Origin: Pseudomonas piscis
GTDB taxonomy: Bacteria > Pseudomonadota > Gammaproteobacteria > Pseudomonadales > Pseudomonadaceae
DNA length: 64,000 nucleotides
Direction: 5' to 3'
Assembly (NCBI RefSeq): GCF_009380155.1
Contig: NZ_WHUV01000009.1
Coordinates: 62,001-126,000 of the forward strand
Within the stretch, counting starts at the first letter, position 1. Each line of letters opens with the position of its first letter. Below, one piece after another: positions 17,774 through 26,533 of the stretch. The position numbers were made by a program, and so were the translations under genes. The notes under the pieces were generated by a model. The model did not search any database. It was not told where the DNA came from and saw only the letters and a program-made list of their open reading frames with translations.

Positions 17774-18255
17774 CAAGCCCCCTGGCAGCCCGAGCAGAGT
17801 CCGACCACTTCCACGGTCTGGCCTTCGACCACGAAGCCGACCTCGCGGGCGCTGCCGATGATCGCGTCGCTGATGGATTTCTGCTCGAGCTCGATGGCCG
17901 CGTGGCATTCGCGGCAGATCAGGAACTGGCCTTGGTGCGCGTGTTCCGGATGGTTGCAGCCGACGAAGGCGTTGAGCGAGGCGATGCGGTGTACCAGGCC
18001 GTTTTCCAGGAGGAAGTCCAACGCCCGATAGACGGTCGGCGGCGCGGCGCGGCGGCCATCCTGCTCGCTGAGTACCGCCAGGATGTCATAGGCGCCCAGG
18101 GGCTTGTGGCTTTGCCAGACCAGCTCCAGCACCCGCCGGCGTAGGGCGGTCAGGCGCAGTCCCTGCCGCGTGCACAGGGCATCGGCCTCAGACAGTGCGT
18201 TGTGCACGCAGTGAGAGTGGTCGTGTGGTCGGCTGGCGAGGGGTGTTTTAGGCAT
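17773..18255 (-). CDS. zur: Zinc uptake regulator Zur (Fur family)
   Basis: Zinc-sensing repressor of the znu genes. The 160-residue protein shows the Fur-type winged helix (LTALRRRVLELVW, APPTVYRALDFL) and zinc-site cysteines in two CxxC pairs (CRECH and CSGCQ), with further histidines (HPEHAHQGQ). The N terminus is also His-rich. It is first in the zur-znuC-znuB transcript and divergent from znuA, with 57 bases between them holding a Zur-type operator. Confidence 0.95.
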   Translation of the reverse strand: MPKTPLASRPHDHSHCVHNALSEADALCTRQGLRLTALRRRVLELVWQSHKPLGAYDILAVLSEQDGRRAAPPTVYRALDFLLENGLVHRIASLNAFVGCNHPEHAHQGQFLICRECHAAIELEQKSISDAIIGSAREVGFVVEGQTVEVVGLCSGCQGA

Positions 18256-18278
18256 GAGCGGCGACGAGGTTGGTGAGA

Positions 18279-18298
18279 GACGTTATTATGTTACCCGT
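18279..18298. promoter_or_regulatory. Putative Zur operator in the zur-znuA gap
   Basis: An AT-rich imperfect dyad, GTTATtaTGTTAC with flanking CG/CCG, lies midway between the divergent zur and znuA starts. It resembles Zur boxes of Gammaproteobacteria (GTTATAnnATAAC type). Placement in the only shared control region supports repression of both transcripts. Confidence 0.55.
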
Positions 18299-18312
18299 TA
18301 TCGTCTCTTCGA

Positions 18313-19257
18313 GTGTCCATCGTGCCCCGACTTTTTCGTCTTTTTGTCGCTTTTACCTTCAGCTTGTTCGCGATCGGTTCGGCCCAGGCCGAGGTCCGGG
18401 TGTTGACCAGCATCAAGCCGCTGCAATTGATCGCCGCGGCCGTGCAGGACGGCGTGGCGATTCCCGAGGTGTTGCTGCCGCCGGGAGCCTCGCCGCACAA
18501 CTATGCGTTGCGCCCGTCCGATGTGCGCAAGGTGCAGAGCGTGGATCTCTTGTACTGGATCGGCCCGGACATGGAAGGCTTCCTGCCGCGTGTCTTGAAG
18601 GGCCGCAGCCTGCCCTCGGTGGCGGTACAGGACCTACCAGGCATGAAGCTGCGGCGTTTTGCCGAAGACAGCCACTCCCACGCCGAGGAGGCCCACGCCG
18701 AGGAGGCCGACGAGCATGACCACGATCATCGCCCTGGCACCCTGGACGCCCACCTCTGGTTGTCGCCGGTCAACGCCCGGGTGATTGCCACTCGCATGGC
18801 GGCCGACCTGAGCGCCGCCGACCCGGCCAACGCCGCGCGCTACCAAGACAACCTGAAAGCCTTCAGCGAGCGCCTGGACGCCCTGGATACCCGCTTGAAG
18901 GCGCGCCTGGCTGGCATCGCCGGCAAGCCGTATTTCGTCTTCCATGAAGCCTTCGACTATTTCGAAGACGCCTATGGCCTCAAGCACACCGGGGTGTTCA
19001 GCGTCGCTGCCGAGGTGCAACCGGGGGCCCAGCACGTCGCGGCCATGCGCGCACGCTTGCAGCAGGTGGGCAAGACTTGCGTGTTCAGCGAGCCGCCCCT
19101 GCGTCCGCGCCTGGCAGAAACCCTGGTGGCCGGGCTGCCGGTGAAGCTGGCCGAGCTGGATGCCCTGGGTGGCTATACCCCGGCCTCCGCGACAGGCTAT
19201 GAACAGGTGCTGGAGAAACTCGGCAACGACCTGGCCGGTTGCCTGGAGCAGCTGTAA
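18313..19257 (+). CDS. znuA: Zinc ABC transporter periplasmic binding protein
   Basis: Captures zinc in the periplasm for ZnuBC. The 314-residue protein has a signal peptide ending SAQA, the cluster A-I fold, and zinc-ligand motifs (PPGASPHNYALRPSD, DAHLWLSP, FHEAFDYF). It also has the His/Asp/Glu-rich loop of ZnuA (HSHAEEAHAEEADEHDHDH, about residues 118-136). The start codon is GTG: 18313 is used here and a second GTG at 18322 is equally possible; neither has a strong ribosome site. It is divergent from zur. Confidence 0.93.
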   Translation: MSIVPRLFRLFVAFTFSLFAIGSAQAEVRVLTSIKPLQLIAAAVQDGVAIPEVLLPPGASPHNYALRPSDVRKVQSVDLLYWIGPDMEGFLPRVLKGRSLPSVAVQDLPGMKLRRFAEDSHSHAEEAHAEEADEHDHDHRPGTLDAHLWLSPVNARVIATRMAADLSAADPANAARYQDNLKAFSERLDALDTRLKARLAGIAGKPYFVFHEAFDYFEDAYGLKHTGVFSVAAEVQPGAQHVAAMRARLQQVGKTCVFSEPPLRPRLAETLVAGLPVKLAELDALGGYTPASATGYEQVLEKLGNDLAGCLEQL

Positions 19258-19282
19258 CCGGGTTTCCTGCACAGGCTTCATC

Positions 19283-19338
19283 CTTCGCGGGCCAGTCCGC
19301 TCCTGCTCGTTCATGGCAGGGGCGGCTGGCCCGCGAAG
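19283..19338. repeat. REP element
   Basis: CTTCGCGGGCCAG at 19283-19295 is perfectly repeated in inverted form at 19326-19338. The left half reads CTTCGCGGGCCAGTCCGCTCCTG, close to the REP sequence of P. putida relatives. It lies between the convergent znuA and thrB genes. Confidence 0.65.
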
Positions 19339-19342
19339 CGTT

Positions 19343-20293
19343 TCAGAGGGCGAACGGCAGGGCCACGCTGACCTGCTGGCGCTGGGCCAGGTAGCGCTGG
19401 AACTCCATTGGATCGTGGATCAGTACGTCCTGGCCGGCGAAGGTCTCGGCGGCGATCAGGCGCGACAGCCAGAAGCGCACACAGGCCACCCGCAGGATGG
19501 TTGGCCACAGCTCGGCCTCGGCGGCGGTGAATGGCCGCAGGGCCGCATAGGCACCCAGCAGGGCCCGGGCACGCTGGCCGTCGAGTACCCCTTGGGCATC
19601 GGAGCACCAGTCGTTCAGGGCGATGGCCACGTCATACAGCATCGGTCCCGAGCAGGCGTTGTAGAAGTCGATCAGGCCGGTCAGGTGGGTGCCTTCGAAC
19701 ATGGCGTTGTCGCGGAACAGGTCGGCGTGGATGTTGGCCCGCGGCAGGGCGAGGATCCTGGCCCTCTGTTCGACGATCTCTTGCAGCGCACGTTGCAGCA
19801 GGTCCTGGGCGGTACTGTCCAGGCGCGGCAGCAGCTTGGCGCCCTCTTTCTGCATCCAGTCCAGGCCACGATCGGTCTTGCGCTTGATCATGTTGTCCTT
19901 GGTGGCCACGTGCAGGTGGCCCAGCAGCTCGCCGACCTGGACGCAGTGCTGGGCGTTGGCCTGCTTGATGTGCTTGCCGGCCAGGCGCGGTTGCAGCAAC
20001 GCCGGCTTGCCCGCCAGTTCCCGCAGGGCGATGCCGTCGGTGGTGCGCAGTGCGTAGGGCACCGGCAGGTCGGCTTCGTGCAGCACGTCCAGCAGTTCGA
20101 TGAAGAACGGCATTTCCTGGACCGGACCGCGCTCGACCAGGGTCAGGACGAACTCGCCCTGTTCCAGGCTGATGAAGAAGTTGGTGTTTTCGCTACCAGC
20201 GGCAATCCCCTGGAAGTCAAGCAGGCGGCCGAGCCCGTACGGGGCGAGAAAGGTTTCCAGCTCGGGCCGAGCCAGGGGGGTGAACACAGACAT
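19343..20293 (-). CDS. thrB: Homoserine kinase
   Basis: Phosphorylates homoserine in threonine synthesis. The 316-residue protein is of the aminoglycoside/choline-kinase fold used by pseudomonads, not the GHMP type of E. coli. The catalytic loop NIHADLFRDNAMF and the metal-binding LIDFYNACSGPMLYDVA are present, with the N-terminal MSVFTPLARPELETFLAPYG typical of ThrB in this group. The gene for the small DUF2782 protein lies upstream, separated by 65 bases and probably co-transcribed. Confidence 0.93.
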   Translation of the reverse strand: MSVFTPLARPELETFLAPYGLGRLLDFQGIAAGSENTNFFISLEQGEFVLTLVERGPVQEMPFFIELLDVLHEADLPVPYALRTTDGIALRELAGKPALLQPRLAGKHIKQANAQHCVQVGELLGHLHVATKDNMIKRKTDRGLDWMQKEGAKLLPRLDSTAQDLLQRALQEIVEQRARILALPRANIHADLFRDNAMFEGTHLTGLIDFYNACSGPMLYDVAIALNDWCSDAQGVLDGQRARALLGAYAALRPFTAAEAELWPTILRVACVRFWLSRLIAAETFAGQDVLIHDPMEFQRYLAQRQQVSVALPFAL

Positions 20294-20358
20294 GGTTGAG
20301 AACTGCCAGTACCGGCGCCGCTATCGAGACGGCGCCATTGAGTTGAAATGGGAGTGGC

Positions 20359-20646
20359 TTACCACTCGAAGATTTTCCACGATGGGATCAGCATATCCGG
20401 CTGGTCCGAACGGATGAAGTTGCCGTCGGAGCCATCGGCGCGCACCAGGAAGTAGGGCTTGCCACCTTTTGGCGTGACCTTGATCGCATACAGGAAGCCA
20501 TTTTGCCGGTATTCCTGGATGGTCTTGTCGCCTTCCGTGCGAATGGTTACTTCCGGGTCGGCCGAAGGGGCGTCTTCCGCGGCGATCGCTGCCATGGAGG
20601 AGACTGCAATCAAGCCGGCCAGCAGCAAGCGATTTAGTGTGCGCAT
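20359..20646 (-). CDS. Small exported protein (DUF2782)
   Basis: A 95-residue protein with a signal peptide (cut after IAA, before AEDAP) and a compact basic/aromatic domain (VTIRTEGDKTIQEYR, YAIKVTPKGGKPYFLV). It fits the DUF2782 family that accompanies thrB and polA in Pseudomonas. It is probably periplasmic; function unknown. It is divergent from polA with a 74-base gap, so the two share a promoter region. Confidence 0.85.
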   Translation of the reverse strand: MRTLNRLLLAGLIAVSSMAAIAAEDAPSADPEVTIRTEGDKTIQEYRQNGFLYAIKVTPKGGKPYFLVRADGSDGNFIRSDQPDMLIPSWKIFEW

Positions 20647-20720
20647 GATAACCTTGTCCCTTTGTCGTCAACGGTCCCGCTATTCTAGCGCCGGACCCGC
20701 CCAAAAGGTTGATCCTACTC

Positions 20721-23507
20721 ATGAGCCAAGCCCCCCTCATCCTGGTGGACGGTTCGTCCTACCTATACCGCGCCTTTCATGCGCTGCCGCCGCTGACCAC
20801 CTCCAAAGGCATGCCGACCGGCGCGGTCAAGGGCGTGCTGAACATGCTCAAGAGCTTGCGCAAACAGTATCCGCAAAGCCCCTTCGCCGTGGTGTTCGAC
20901 GCCAAGGGCGGAACCTTCCGCGATGAAATGTACGCCGAGTACAAGGCCAACCGTCCGAGCATGCCGGACGACATGCGGGTGCAGATCGAACCCCTGCACG
21001 CCAGCGTGATCGCCCTGGGCTTCCCGCTGCTGTGCGTCGAGGGCGTGGAGGCCGACGACGTGATCGGCACCCTGGCCCGCAGCAGTTCGGCGGCGTCCCG
21101 GCCGGTGGTCATTTCCACCGGCGACAAGGACATGGCGCAGTTGGTGGATGGGCACATTACCCTGGTCAACACCATGTCCGGTAGCAGCATGGACGTGGAG
21201 GGCGTGAAGGAGAAATTCGGTGTCGCTCCCGAGCAGATCATCGATTACCTGGCGCTGATGGGCGACTCCTCCGACAACATTCCTGGCGTCCCGGGCATCG
21301 GTCCGAAGACCGCCTCGGGCTTGCTGGTGGGGGTCAACGGCGGCCTCAAGGAGCTCTACGAGCAACTCGATATCGTGCCTACCCTGCCGATTCGCGGGGC
21401 CAAGACCTTGCCGGCCAAGCTTGAAGAGCACAAGGAAATGGCGTTCCTTTCCTACCAGCTGGCTACCATCAAGGTCGACGTACCGCTGGAGGTGGGGCTG
21501 GATGACCTGCACCTGCGCGAGCCGGACCGCGAGAAGCTGGCAGAGCTCTACAGCCTGATGGAGTTCAAGAGCTGGCTCGACGAGCTGCAGCGTGATGCCA
21601 AGCGTGTCGAACTCGATTTGGCTGCGGCTCCGGTCGCTGCTGAGCAACCCGCGGCCGAGCAGGCGCCGCTGGAATTGCAGTACGAAACCATCCTCGAGCA
21701 GGCGCGTTTCGATGCCTGGCTGCACAAGCTCAAGGGCGCCAAGCTGATCGCCTTCGACACCGAGACCACCGGCATCGATGCACAGCAGGCGCAACTGGTG
21801 GGCCTGTCCTTCGCGGTCCAGGCGGGCGAGGCGGCCTATGTCCCCCTGGCCCATAGCTACCTCGATGCACCGCAGCAGCTGGATCGCGACGCGGTGCTGC
21901 TGGCCCTGAAGCCGTTGCTGGAAGACCCGAAGCTGCTCAAGGTGGGCCAGCACGCCAAGTTCGACATGAACATCCTGGCCAACTGCGCCATCGGTGGCGA
22001 CCCGGCCAATGGCATCAGCATGCGCGGCGTGGCCTTCGATACCATGCTCGAGTCCTATGTGCTCAATTCCACCGCCACCCGCCATGACATGGACAGCCTG
22101 GCGCAGAAGTACCTGGATCACACCACGGTGAGTTTCCAGGACATTGCCGGCAAGGGCGCCAAGCAGCTGACGTTCGACCAGATCCCGCTGGAGCAGGCCG
22201 GCCCCTACGCCGCCGAAGACGCCGACGTGACCCTGCGCCTGCACCAGGCCCTGTTCGAAAAACTCAGCGCCATTCCGAGCCTGGCCAGCGTGCTGACCGA
22301 TATCGAGATGCCGCTGGTGCCGGTGTTGGCGCGCATCGAACGCCAGGGCGCGCTGGTGGATGACAAGCTGCTGGGCGTGCAGAGCATCGAGCTGGGCGAC
22401 AAGATGGTGGCCCTGGAGCGTGAGGCCTTCGCGATCGCCGGCGAGGAGTTCAACCTGGGCTCGCCCAAGCAGTTGGGCAGCATCCTCTATGACAAGCTGG
22501 GCCTGCCGGTGCTGAAGAAGACCGCCAAGGGCCAGCCATCCACCGCCGAAGAGGTCCTGGCCAAGCTGGCCGAGGACGACTACCCGCTACCCCGGGTGCT
22601 GATGCAGTACCGCTCCATGAGCAAGCTCAAGAGCACCTACACCGACCGCCTGCCGGAGCAGATCAACCCGCGTACCGGGCGGATCCACACCTCCTATCAC
22701 CAGGCGGTGGCTTCCACCGGGCGCCTGTCGTCCAGCGACCCGAACCTGCAGAACATCCCGGTACGCACCGCCGAGGGCCGGCGTATCCGCCAGGCCTTCG
22801 TCGCTCCGGCCGGGTATAAGCTGCTGGCGGCGGACTACTCGCAGATCGAGCTGCGGATCATGGCCCACCTGTCCCAGGACGAAGGCCTGCTCAACGCTTT
22901 TCGCAACAACCAGGACGTGCATACCGCCACGGCCGCGGAAGTGTTCAAGGTCGAGCTCGGGGAAGTTACTTCCGAGCAGCGCCGCAGTGCCAAGGCCATC
23001 AACTTCGGCCTGATCTACGGCATGGGCGCGCAAAAGCTGGGCAAGGACATCGGCGTTGAGACCAAGCAAGCCAAGGCCTATATCGACACCTACTTCGCCC
23101 GCTATCCGGGGGTGCGCGAGTACATGGACCGCACTCGCGCCCAGGCGGCCGACCAGGGTTACGTGGAGACCATCTTCGGCCGTCGCCTGTACCTGCCGGA
23201 GATCAACTCCAACAAGCCCCAGGAACGGGCGGGCGCCGAGCGCACCGCGATCAACGCGCCGATGCAAGGCACCGCCGCGGACATCATCAAGAAGGCCATG
23301 GTGGCGGTGGACAACTGGCTGCAGGCCTCTGGCCTGGATGCCAGGGTCATCCTCCAGGTGCACGACGAACTGGTCCTGGAAGTCCGCGAGGACCTGGTGG
23401 ACCAGGTGCGTGAGGAAATTCGCGGTTACATGAGTGGCGCCGCGACCCTGGATGTACCGCTATTGGTAGAGGTCGGGGTGGGAAATAACTGGGATGAGGC
23501 CCATTAA
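20721..23507 (+). CDS. polA: DNA polymerase I
   Basis: Replication and repair polymerase that removes RNA primers and fills gaps. The 928-residue protein has all three domains: 5'-3' exonuclease (about 1-290; GDKDMAQL, GDSSDNIPGVPGIG), 3'-5' exonuclease (about 330-520; FDTETTGID) and polymerase A (about 540-928; DYSQIELRIMAHLS, INFGLIYGM, VHDELVLEV). ATG 20721 (MSQAPLILVDG) matches the family start; an ATT-type extension to 20709 is not needed. Downstream lies the ersA locus. Confidence 0.98.
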   Translation: MSQAPLILVDGSSYLYRAFHALPPLTTSKGMPTGAVKGVLNMLKSLRKQYPQSPFAVVFDAKGGTFRDEMYAEYKANRPSMPDDMRVQIEPLHASVIALGFPLLCVEGVEADDVIGTLARSSSAASRPVVISTGDKDMAQLVDGHITLVNTMSGSSMDVEGVKEKFGVAPEQIIDYLALMGDSSDNIPGVPGIGPKTASGLLVGVNGGLKELYEQLDIVPTLPIRGAKTLPAKLEEHKEMAFLSYQLATIKVDVPLEVGLDDLHLREPDREKLAELYSLMEFKSWLDELQRDAKRVELDLAAAPVAAEQPAAEQAPLELQYETILEQARFDAWLHKLKGAKLIAFDTETTGIDAQQAQLVGLSFAVQAGEAAYVPLAHSYLDAPQQLDRDAVLLALKPLLEDPKLLKVGQHAKFDMNILANCAIGGDPANGISMRGVAFDTMLESYVLNSTATRHDMDSLAQKYLDHTTVSFQDIAGKGAKQLTFDQIPLEQAGPYAAEDADVTLRLHQALFEKLSAIPSLASVLTDIEMPLVPVLARIERQGALVDDKLLGVQSIELGDKMVALEREAFAIAGEEFNLGSPKQLGSILYDKLGLPVLKKTAKGQPSTAEEVLAKLAEDDYPLPRVLMQYRSMSKLKSTYTDRLPEQINPRTGRIHTSYHQAVASTGRLSSSDPNLQNIPVRTAEGRRIRQAFVAPAGYKLLAADYSQIELRIMAHLSQDEGLLNAFRNNQDVHTATAAEVFKVELGEVTSEQRRSAKAINFGLIYGMGAQKLGKDIGVETKQAKAYIDTYFARYPGVREYMDRTRAQAADQGYVETIFGRRLYLPEINSNKPQERAGAERTAINAPMQGTAADIIKKAMVAVDNWLQASGLDARVILQVHDELVLEVREDLVDQVREEIRGYMSGAATLDVPLLVEVGVGNNWDEAH

Positions 23508-23619
23508 GGGGACTTTTCACCGATTTTTGCCGCGGCATAGTGTCGCGGCAAAAATGCCTGAAACGCCATTAGCACGAAAAATTTCAGCACTTATCGCCAA
23601 TAGTTTTTGTTCGCGGCCG

Positions 23620-23647
23620 GAACTAAATCGAGCAACGCCCACTCAGA
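23620..23647 (+). promoter_or_regulatory. AlgU/sigma-22 type promoter of the ErsA-like sRNA
   Basis: GAACTA, a 17-base spacer, then TCAGA. This differs by one base in each box from the sigma-22 (AlgU/RpoE) consensus GAACTT-N16/17-TCTGA. P. aeruginosa ErsA is known to be sigma-22 dependent. The predicted start is near 23654. Confidence 0.6.
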
Positions 23648-23653
23648 GTTACT

Positions 23654-23784
23654 GAATGGCTGGTGAAGCCCTTCAATGCTCCTATGTTGTGTTAAGTGTT
23701 GGCAGATATCTGGACCCCGCCCTAGCGGTCTAGAACTTGAACCCCGAACTTCCCCCTCCCCATATGAAGTCCGGGGTTTTTTTT
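23654..23784 (+). ncRNA. ersA: ErsA-like small regulatory RNA
   Basis: From the predicted start to the end of the T-run is 131 bases, close to the 132-base ErsA of P. aeruginosa, which lies in the same polA-engB gap. The 3' end is a strong terminator: CCCCGAACTTC (23742-23752) pairs with GAAGTCCGGGG (23766-23776) with one mismatch, then eight Ts. The terminator loop is C-rich (CCCCTCCCC), a possible anti-Shine-Dalgarno seed. ErsA controls exopolysaccharide and porin mRNAs through Hfq in P. aeruginosa; targets here are not known. Identity rests on position, promoter class, size and terminator, not alignment. Confidence 0.7.
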
Positions 23785-23920
23785 GCCTGAAAATTGCCTG
23801 TGTGGCGACCATGCTGCGTTAAAAAGCGGCGGGAAATGCTCATTTAGGCCCCTAAACTCCGCTTTTTCACTGCACTTTTGCCCTGCTTGATCATCCCCCA
23901 GGCAATTTCCCCTACGTCCC

Positions 23921-24562
23921 TCAGGCCTCGATCTCGGCACCCTTGTCGGCCAACTCCAGCCACCTGGCGAGCACGGTGTAGGCCTCTTCCAGGCCCATGC
24001 GCTTGGGCGCGGAGAACAACTGGATGGTGATGGCGTCGCCCCAGCCCTTGCGGATCTGCGACTGGACCTTGAGCAGGGTGTTCTTGGCTGCGCCGTAGGT
24101 CAGCTTGTCGGCCTTGGTCAGCAGGATATGCATCGGCATGCCGCTGGCTACGGCCCAATCCAGCATCAGGGTGTCGAAGTCGGTCATGGGGTGCCGGATA
24201 TCCATCATCAGGATCAGCCCCTTGAGGCTCTCGCGGCTGCCCAGGTAGGCCTCGAGGTGACGCTGCCAGTGCTGCTTGAGCGGGATCGGCACCTTGGCGT
24301 AGCCGTAGCCCGGCAGGTCGACCAAGCGGCGATCGTCGTCTAGCTTGAAGAAGTTCAACAGCTGCGTGCGCCCCGGGGTCTTCGAGGTGCGTGCCAGGCT
24401 GGCGTGGGTCAGGGTGTTCAGGGCGCTGGACTTGCCGGCGTTGGAGCGCCCGGCGAAGGCCACTTCGAAGCCGGCGTCATCGGGACACTGGTCGACCTTG
24501 GCGGCGCTGAGCATGAAAGTGGACTGTTGGCACAGACCGAGGATGGGGTTCTTCAGTTGCAT
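23921..24562 (-). CDS. engB: Ribosome biogenesis GTPase EngB (YihA/YsxC)
   Basis: Essential GTPase for large ribosomal subunit assembly. The 213-residue protein shows G1 GRSNAGKSS (about 34-42), G3 DLPGYGYAKV, G4 LTKADKL and the TPGRTQ switch segment of the EngB family. It is on the strand opposite polA and divergent from the cytochrome genes. Placement next to polA is conserved in many Gammaproteobacteria. Confidence 0.96.
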   Translation of the reverse strand: MQLKNPILGLCQQSTFMLSAAKVDQCPDDAGFEVAFAGRSNAGKSSALNTLTHASLARTSKTPGRTQLLNFFKLDDDRRLVDLPGYGYAKVPIPLKQHWQRHLEAYLGSRESLKGLILMMDIRHPMTDFDTLMLDWAVASGMPMHILLTKADKLTYGAAKNTLLKVQSQIRKGWGDAITIQLFSAPKRMGLEEAYTVLARWLELADKGAEIEA

Positions 24563-24636
24563 GGGATTTCCGAATAGGGGCGATGCCGAGGGTGGGTGCG
24601 GCGAGCGGTGTCGTTTCCGTTTCAGTAACGCCAGTA

Positions 24637-24642
24637 TATAAT
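24637..24642 (+). promoter_or_regulatory. -10 hexamer TATAAT upstream of the cytochrome genes
   Basis: A perfect TATAAT lies in the 192-base engB-cytochrome gap, about 112 bases before the cytochrome ATG. The -35 region is poor. It probably drives the rightward cytochrome genes. Confidence 0.35.
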
Positions 24643-24754
24643 GCCGCAGATTTTGTGTGCGCTTTGTCCCAGCGTAGGATGAAGCTCACGAGAGCGATAA
24701 ACCTTGTATGCGCATTAGAACGCAGCACGCTCTCAACCCTGAAAAGGTCGTTTT

Positions 24755-25045
24755 ATGACGAAATGGCTGCTGGCTACCGGTCTCTTGATGCCGCTTTACA
24801 GCGTGCAGGCTACACAGGATCCGGAAGCTGTGTACAACCGTGTTTGTGGGGCATGTCATTCCGGCCAACTACCCACGGCGCCCCGCAAGGGCGACCAGGA
24901 AGCTTGGGCGCCGAGGCTGGCGCAAGGTATGGAGACGCTGGTGCAACACGTGACCCAGGGTTTCAAGGCGATGCCGCCGCGTGGTTTGTGCATGGACTGC
25001 AGTGCCGAGGATTACCGAGCCATCATCCACTGGATGAGCGAGTGA
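24755..25045 (+). CDS. Small exported c5-type cytochrome c
   Basis: A 96-residue periplasmic electron carrier with a signal peptide (cut after VQA) and one heme motif, CGACH (C31, C34, H35). The methionine in FKAMPPRG (about M72) is the likely sixth ligand. A second cysteine pair, CMDC, near the C terminus forms the disulfide characteristic of cytochrome c5. It is followed 45 bases later by the c4 gene, the same pair found in P. aeruginosa next to dsbA. It probably feeds a terminal oxidase. Confidence 0.9.
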   Translation: MTKWLLATGLLMPLYSVQATQDPEAVYNRVCGACHSGQLPTAPRKGDQEAWAPRLAQGMETLVQHVTQGFKAMPPRGLCMDCSAEDYRAIIHWMSE

Positions 25046-25090
25046 TCCCGGTCCATAACTCTTAACCCTTAGCCGTAGTTGGATTAGCTG

Positions 25091-25696
25091 ATGAACAAAT
25101 TACTCGTGAGTCTGCTGTTGACCCTGGGCATCACTGGTGTTGCCCATGCCGCAGGCGACGCTGCTGCCGGTCAGGCGAAAGCCGCAGTCTGTGGCGCATG
25201 CCACGGTCCTGATGGGAACAGCATGGCGCCAAACTTTCCCAAGCTGGCGGGTCAGGGGGAAAAGTACCTGGACAAGCAGCTGCACGATATCAAGTCCGGC
25301 AAGCGCCAAGTACTGGAAATGACCGGCCTGCTGACCAACCTGAGCGATCAGGACCTGGCCGACATCGCCGCCTACTTCGCCAGCCAGAAAGGCAGTGTCG
25401 GCGCCGCCGATCCCAAGGTCGTGGCCCGTGGCGAAGAGCTGTTCCGTGGCGGCAAGCTGGACCAGGGCATGCCTGCCTGCACCGGTTGCCACTCGCCCAA
25501 TGGCGCGGGTAACGCAGCTGCCGGCTTCCCGCACCTGGGCGGCCAGCACGCTCAATACGTAGCCAAGCAGCTGACCGACTTCCGTGAAGGCGCCCGTACC
25601 AACGACGGCGACACCATGGTCATGCGCAGCATTGCCAGCAAGCTGAGCAACAAGGACATCGAAGCCGTGTCCAGCTACATTCAGGGCCTGCACTGA
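25091..25696 (+). CDS. Diheme cytochrome c4
   Basis: Periplasmic or membrane-associated electron donor to terminal oxidases. The 201-residue protein has a signal peptide (cut after AHA) and two homologous cytochrome c halves, with heme motifs CGACH (C34, C37, H38) and CTGCH (C130, C133, H134). The axial methionine candidates are in QVLEMTGL and DTMVMRS. The two-domain length is that of the c4 family. A terminator follows at 25775. Confidence 0.95.
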   Translation: MNKLLVSLLLTLGITGVAHAAGDAAAGQAKAAVCGACHGPDGNSMAPNFPKLAGQGEKYLDKQLHDIKSGKRQVLEMTGLLTNLSDQDLADIAAYFASQKGSVGAADPKVVARGEELFRGGKLDQGMPACTGCHSPNGAGNAAAGFPHLGGQHAQYVAKQLTDFREGARTNDGDTMVMRSIASKLSNKDIEAVSSYIQGLH

Positions 25697-25774
25697 GGCC
25701 GCTGCGATCAGTTGCCGGCAGGTGCATGGCCACGGCAACGTTAATGATCGATTAATCTGACGGTGCAAGCATAA

Positions 25775-25799
25775 AGGGTGGCTCAGGCCGCCCTTTTTT
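25775..25799 (+). terminator. Rho-independent terminator after cytochrome c4
   Basis: Stem AGGGTGGC/GCCGCCCT (8 bp, one G-T type pair) with loop TCAG and a run of Ts. Confidence 0.8.
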
Positions 25800-25892
25800 A
25801 TGGTGCCAGCCGCTACACTAGCGAACTCAAGCCCGCCATGATCTGTCTGAAATCAGGTCGCGCGAGGCGCCTAAATCGTCCAGGAGTAAAGC

Positions 25893-26522
25893 ATGCGTAA
25901 TCTGATCCTCAGCGCCGCTCTCGTTACCGCCAGCCTGTTTGGCGTGACCGCTCAAGCCGCCGAGCCGCTTGAAGCCGGTAAACAATATGTCGAGTTGAGC
26001 AGCGCCGTTCCGGTTGCCGTGCCTGGCAAGATCGAAGTGGTGGAGCTGTTCTGGTACGGCTGCCCACACTGCTACGCCTTCGAACCCACCATCAACCCAT
26101 GGGTCGAGAAGCTCCCGGCCGACGTCAACTTCGTACGGATCCCGGCCATGTTCGGTGGCATCTGGAACGTTCACGGCCAGCTGTTCATCACCCTGGAAGC
26201 CATGGGTGTCGAGCACGACGTGCACAAGGCCGTTTTCGAGGCCATCCACGGCGGCAAGAAACTCGCGACTCCTGAAGAGATGGCCGACTTCCTGGCTGGC
26301 GAAGGCGTCGACAAGGACAAGTTCCTCAGCACCTACAACTCCTTCGCCGTGAAGGGCAAGGTCGAGGACGCCAAGAAGAAGGCCCAGGCCTACCAGATCA
26401 GCGGCGTACCGACCATGGTGGTCAACGGCAAGTATCGCTTCGACCTGGGCACCTCCGGTGGTCCTGAAGGCGCGCTGAGCGTGGCCGACCAGCTGATCGC
26501 CAAAGAGCGCGCAGCCAAGTAA
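25893..26522 (+). CDS. dsbA: Thiol:disulfide interchange protein DsbA
   Basis: Principal periplasmic oxidase that introduces disulfide bonds into exported proteins. The 209-residue protein has a signal peptide (cut after AQA), the thioredoxin-fold active site CPHC (C57-P58-H59-C60, in FWYGCPHCYAF) and the cis-proline loop SGVPTMVV. AGGAGT precedes the ATG. Neighbouring cytochrome c genes also need controlled periplasmic thiol chemistry. Exported cysteine-containing products in this window (Ivy-type inhibitor, the EAL sensor) are possible clients. Confidence 0.97.
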   Translation: MRNLILSAALVTASLFGVTAQAAEPLEAGKQYVELSSAVPVAVPGKIEVVELFWYGCPHCYAFEPTINPWVEKLPADVNFVRIPAMFGGIWNVHGQLFITLEAMGVEHDVHKAVFEAIHGGKKLATPEEMADFLAGEGVDKDKFLSTYNSFAVKGKVEDAKKKAQAYQISGVPTMVVNGKYRFDLGTSGGPEGALSVADQLIAKERAAK

Positions 26523-26533
26523 GCGCCGCCGCC

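Larger units (their letters stand above)
23508..23920. other. polA-engB intergenic region with sRNA locus (413 bases)
   Basis: It holds a perfect 11-bp inverted repeat, TTTTTGCCGCG/CGCGGCAAAAA (23524-23554), just after polA, which lacks a following T-run. It also holds the ErsA-type sRNA with its promoter (23620-23784) and about 135 bases of engB leader. Enterobacteria carry Spot 42 RNA at this same position between polA and engB. Confidence 0.7.

Noticed and set aside
23524..23554. Perfect 11-bp inverted repeat after polA as a terminator
   Set aside because: The T-tract is in the left arm and an A-tract follows the stem, so it is not a standard terminator; kept only as a hairpin note.
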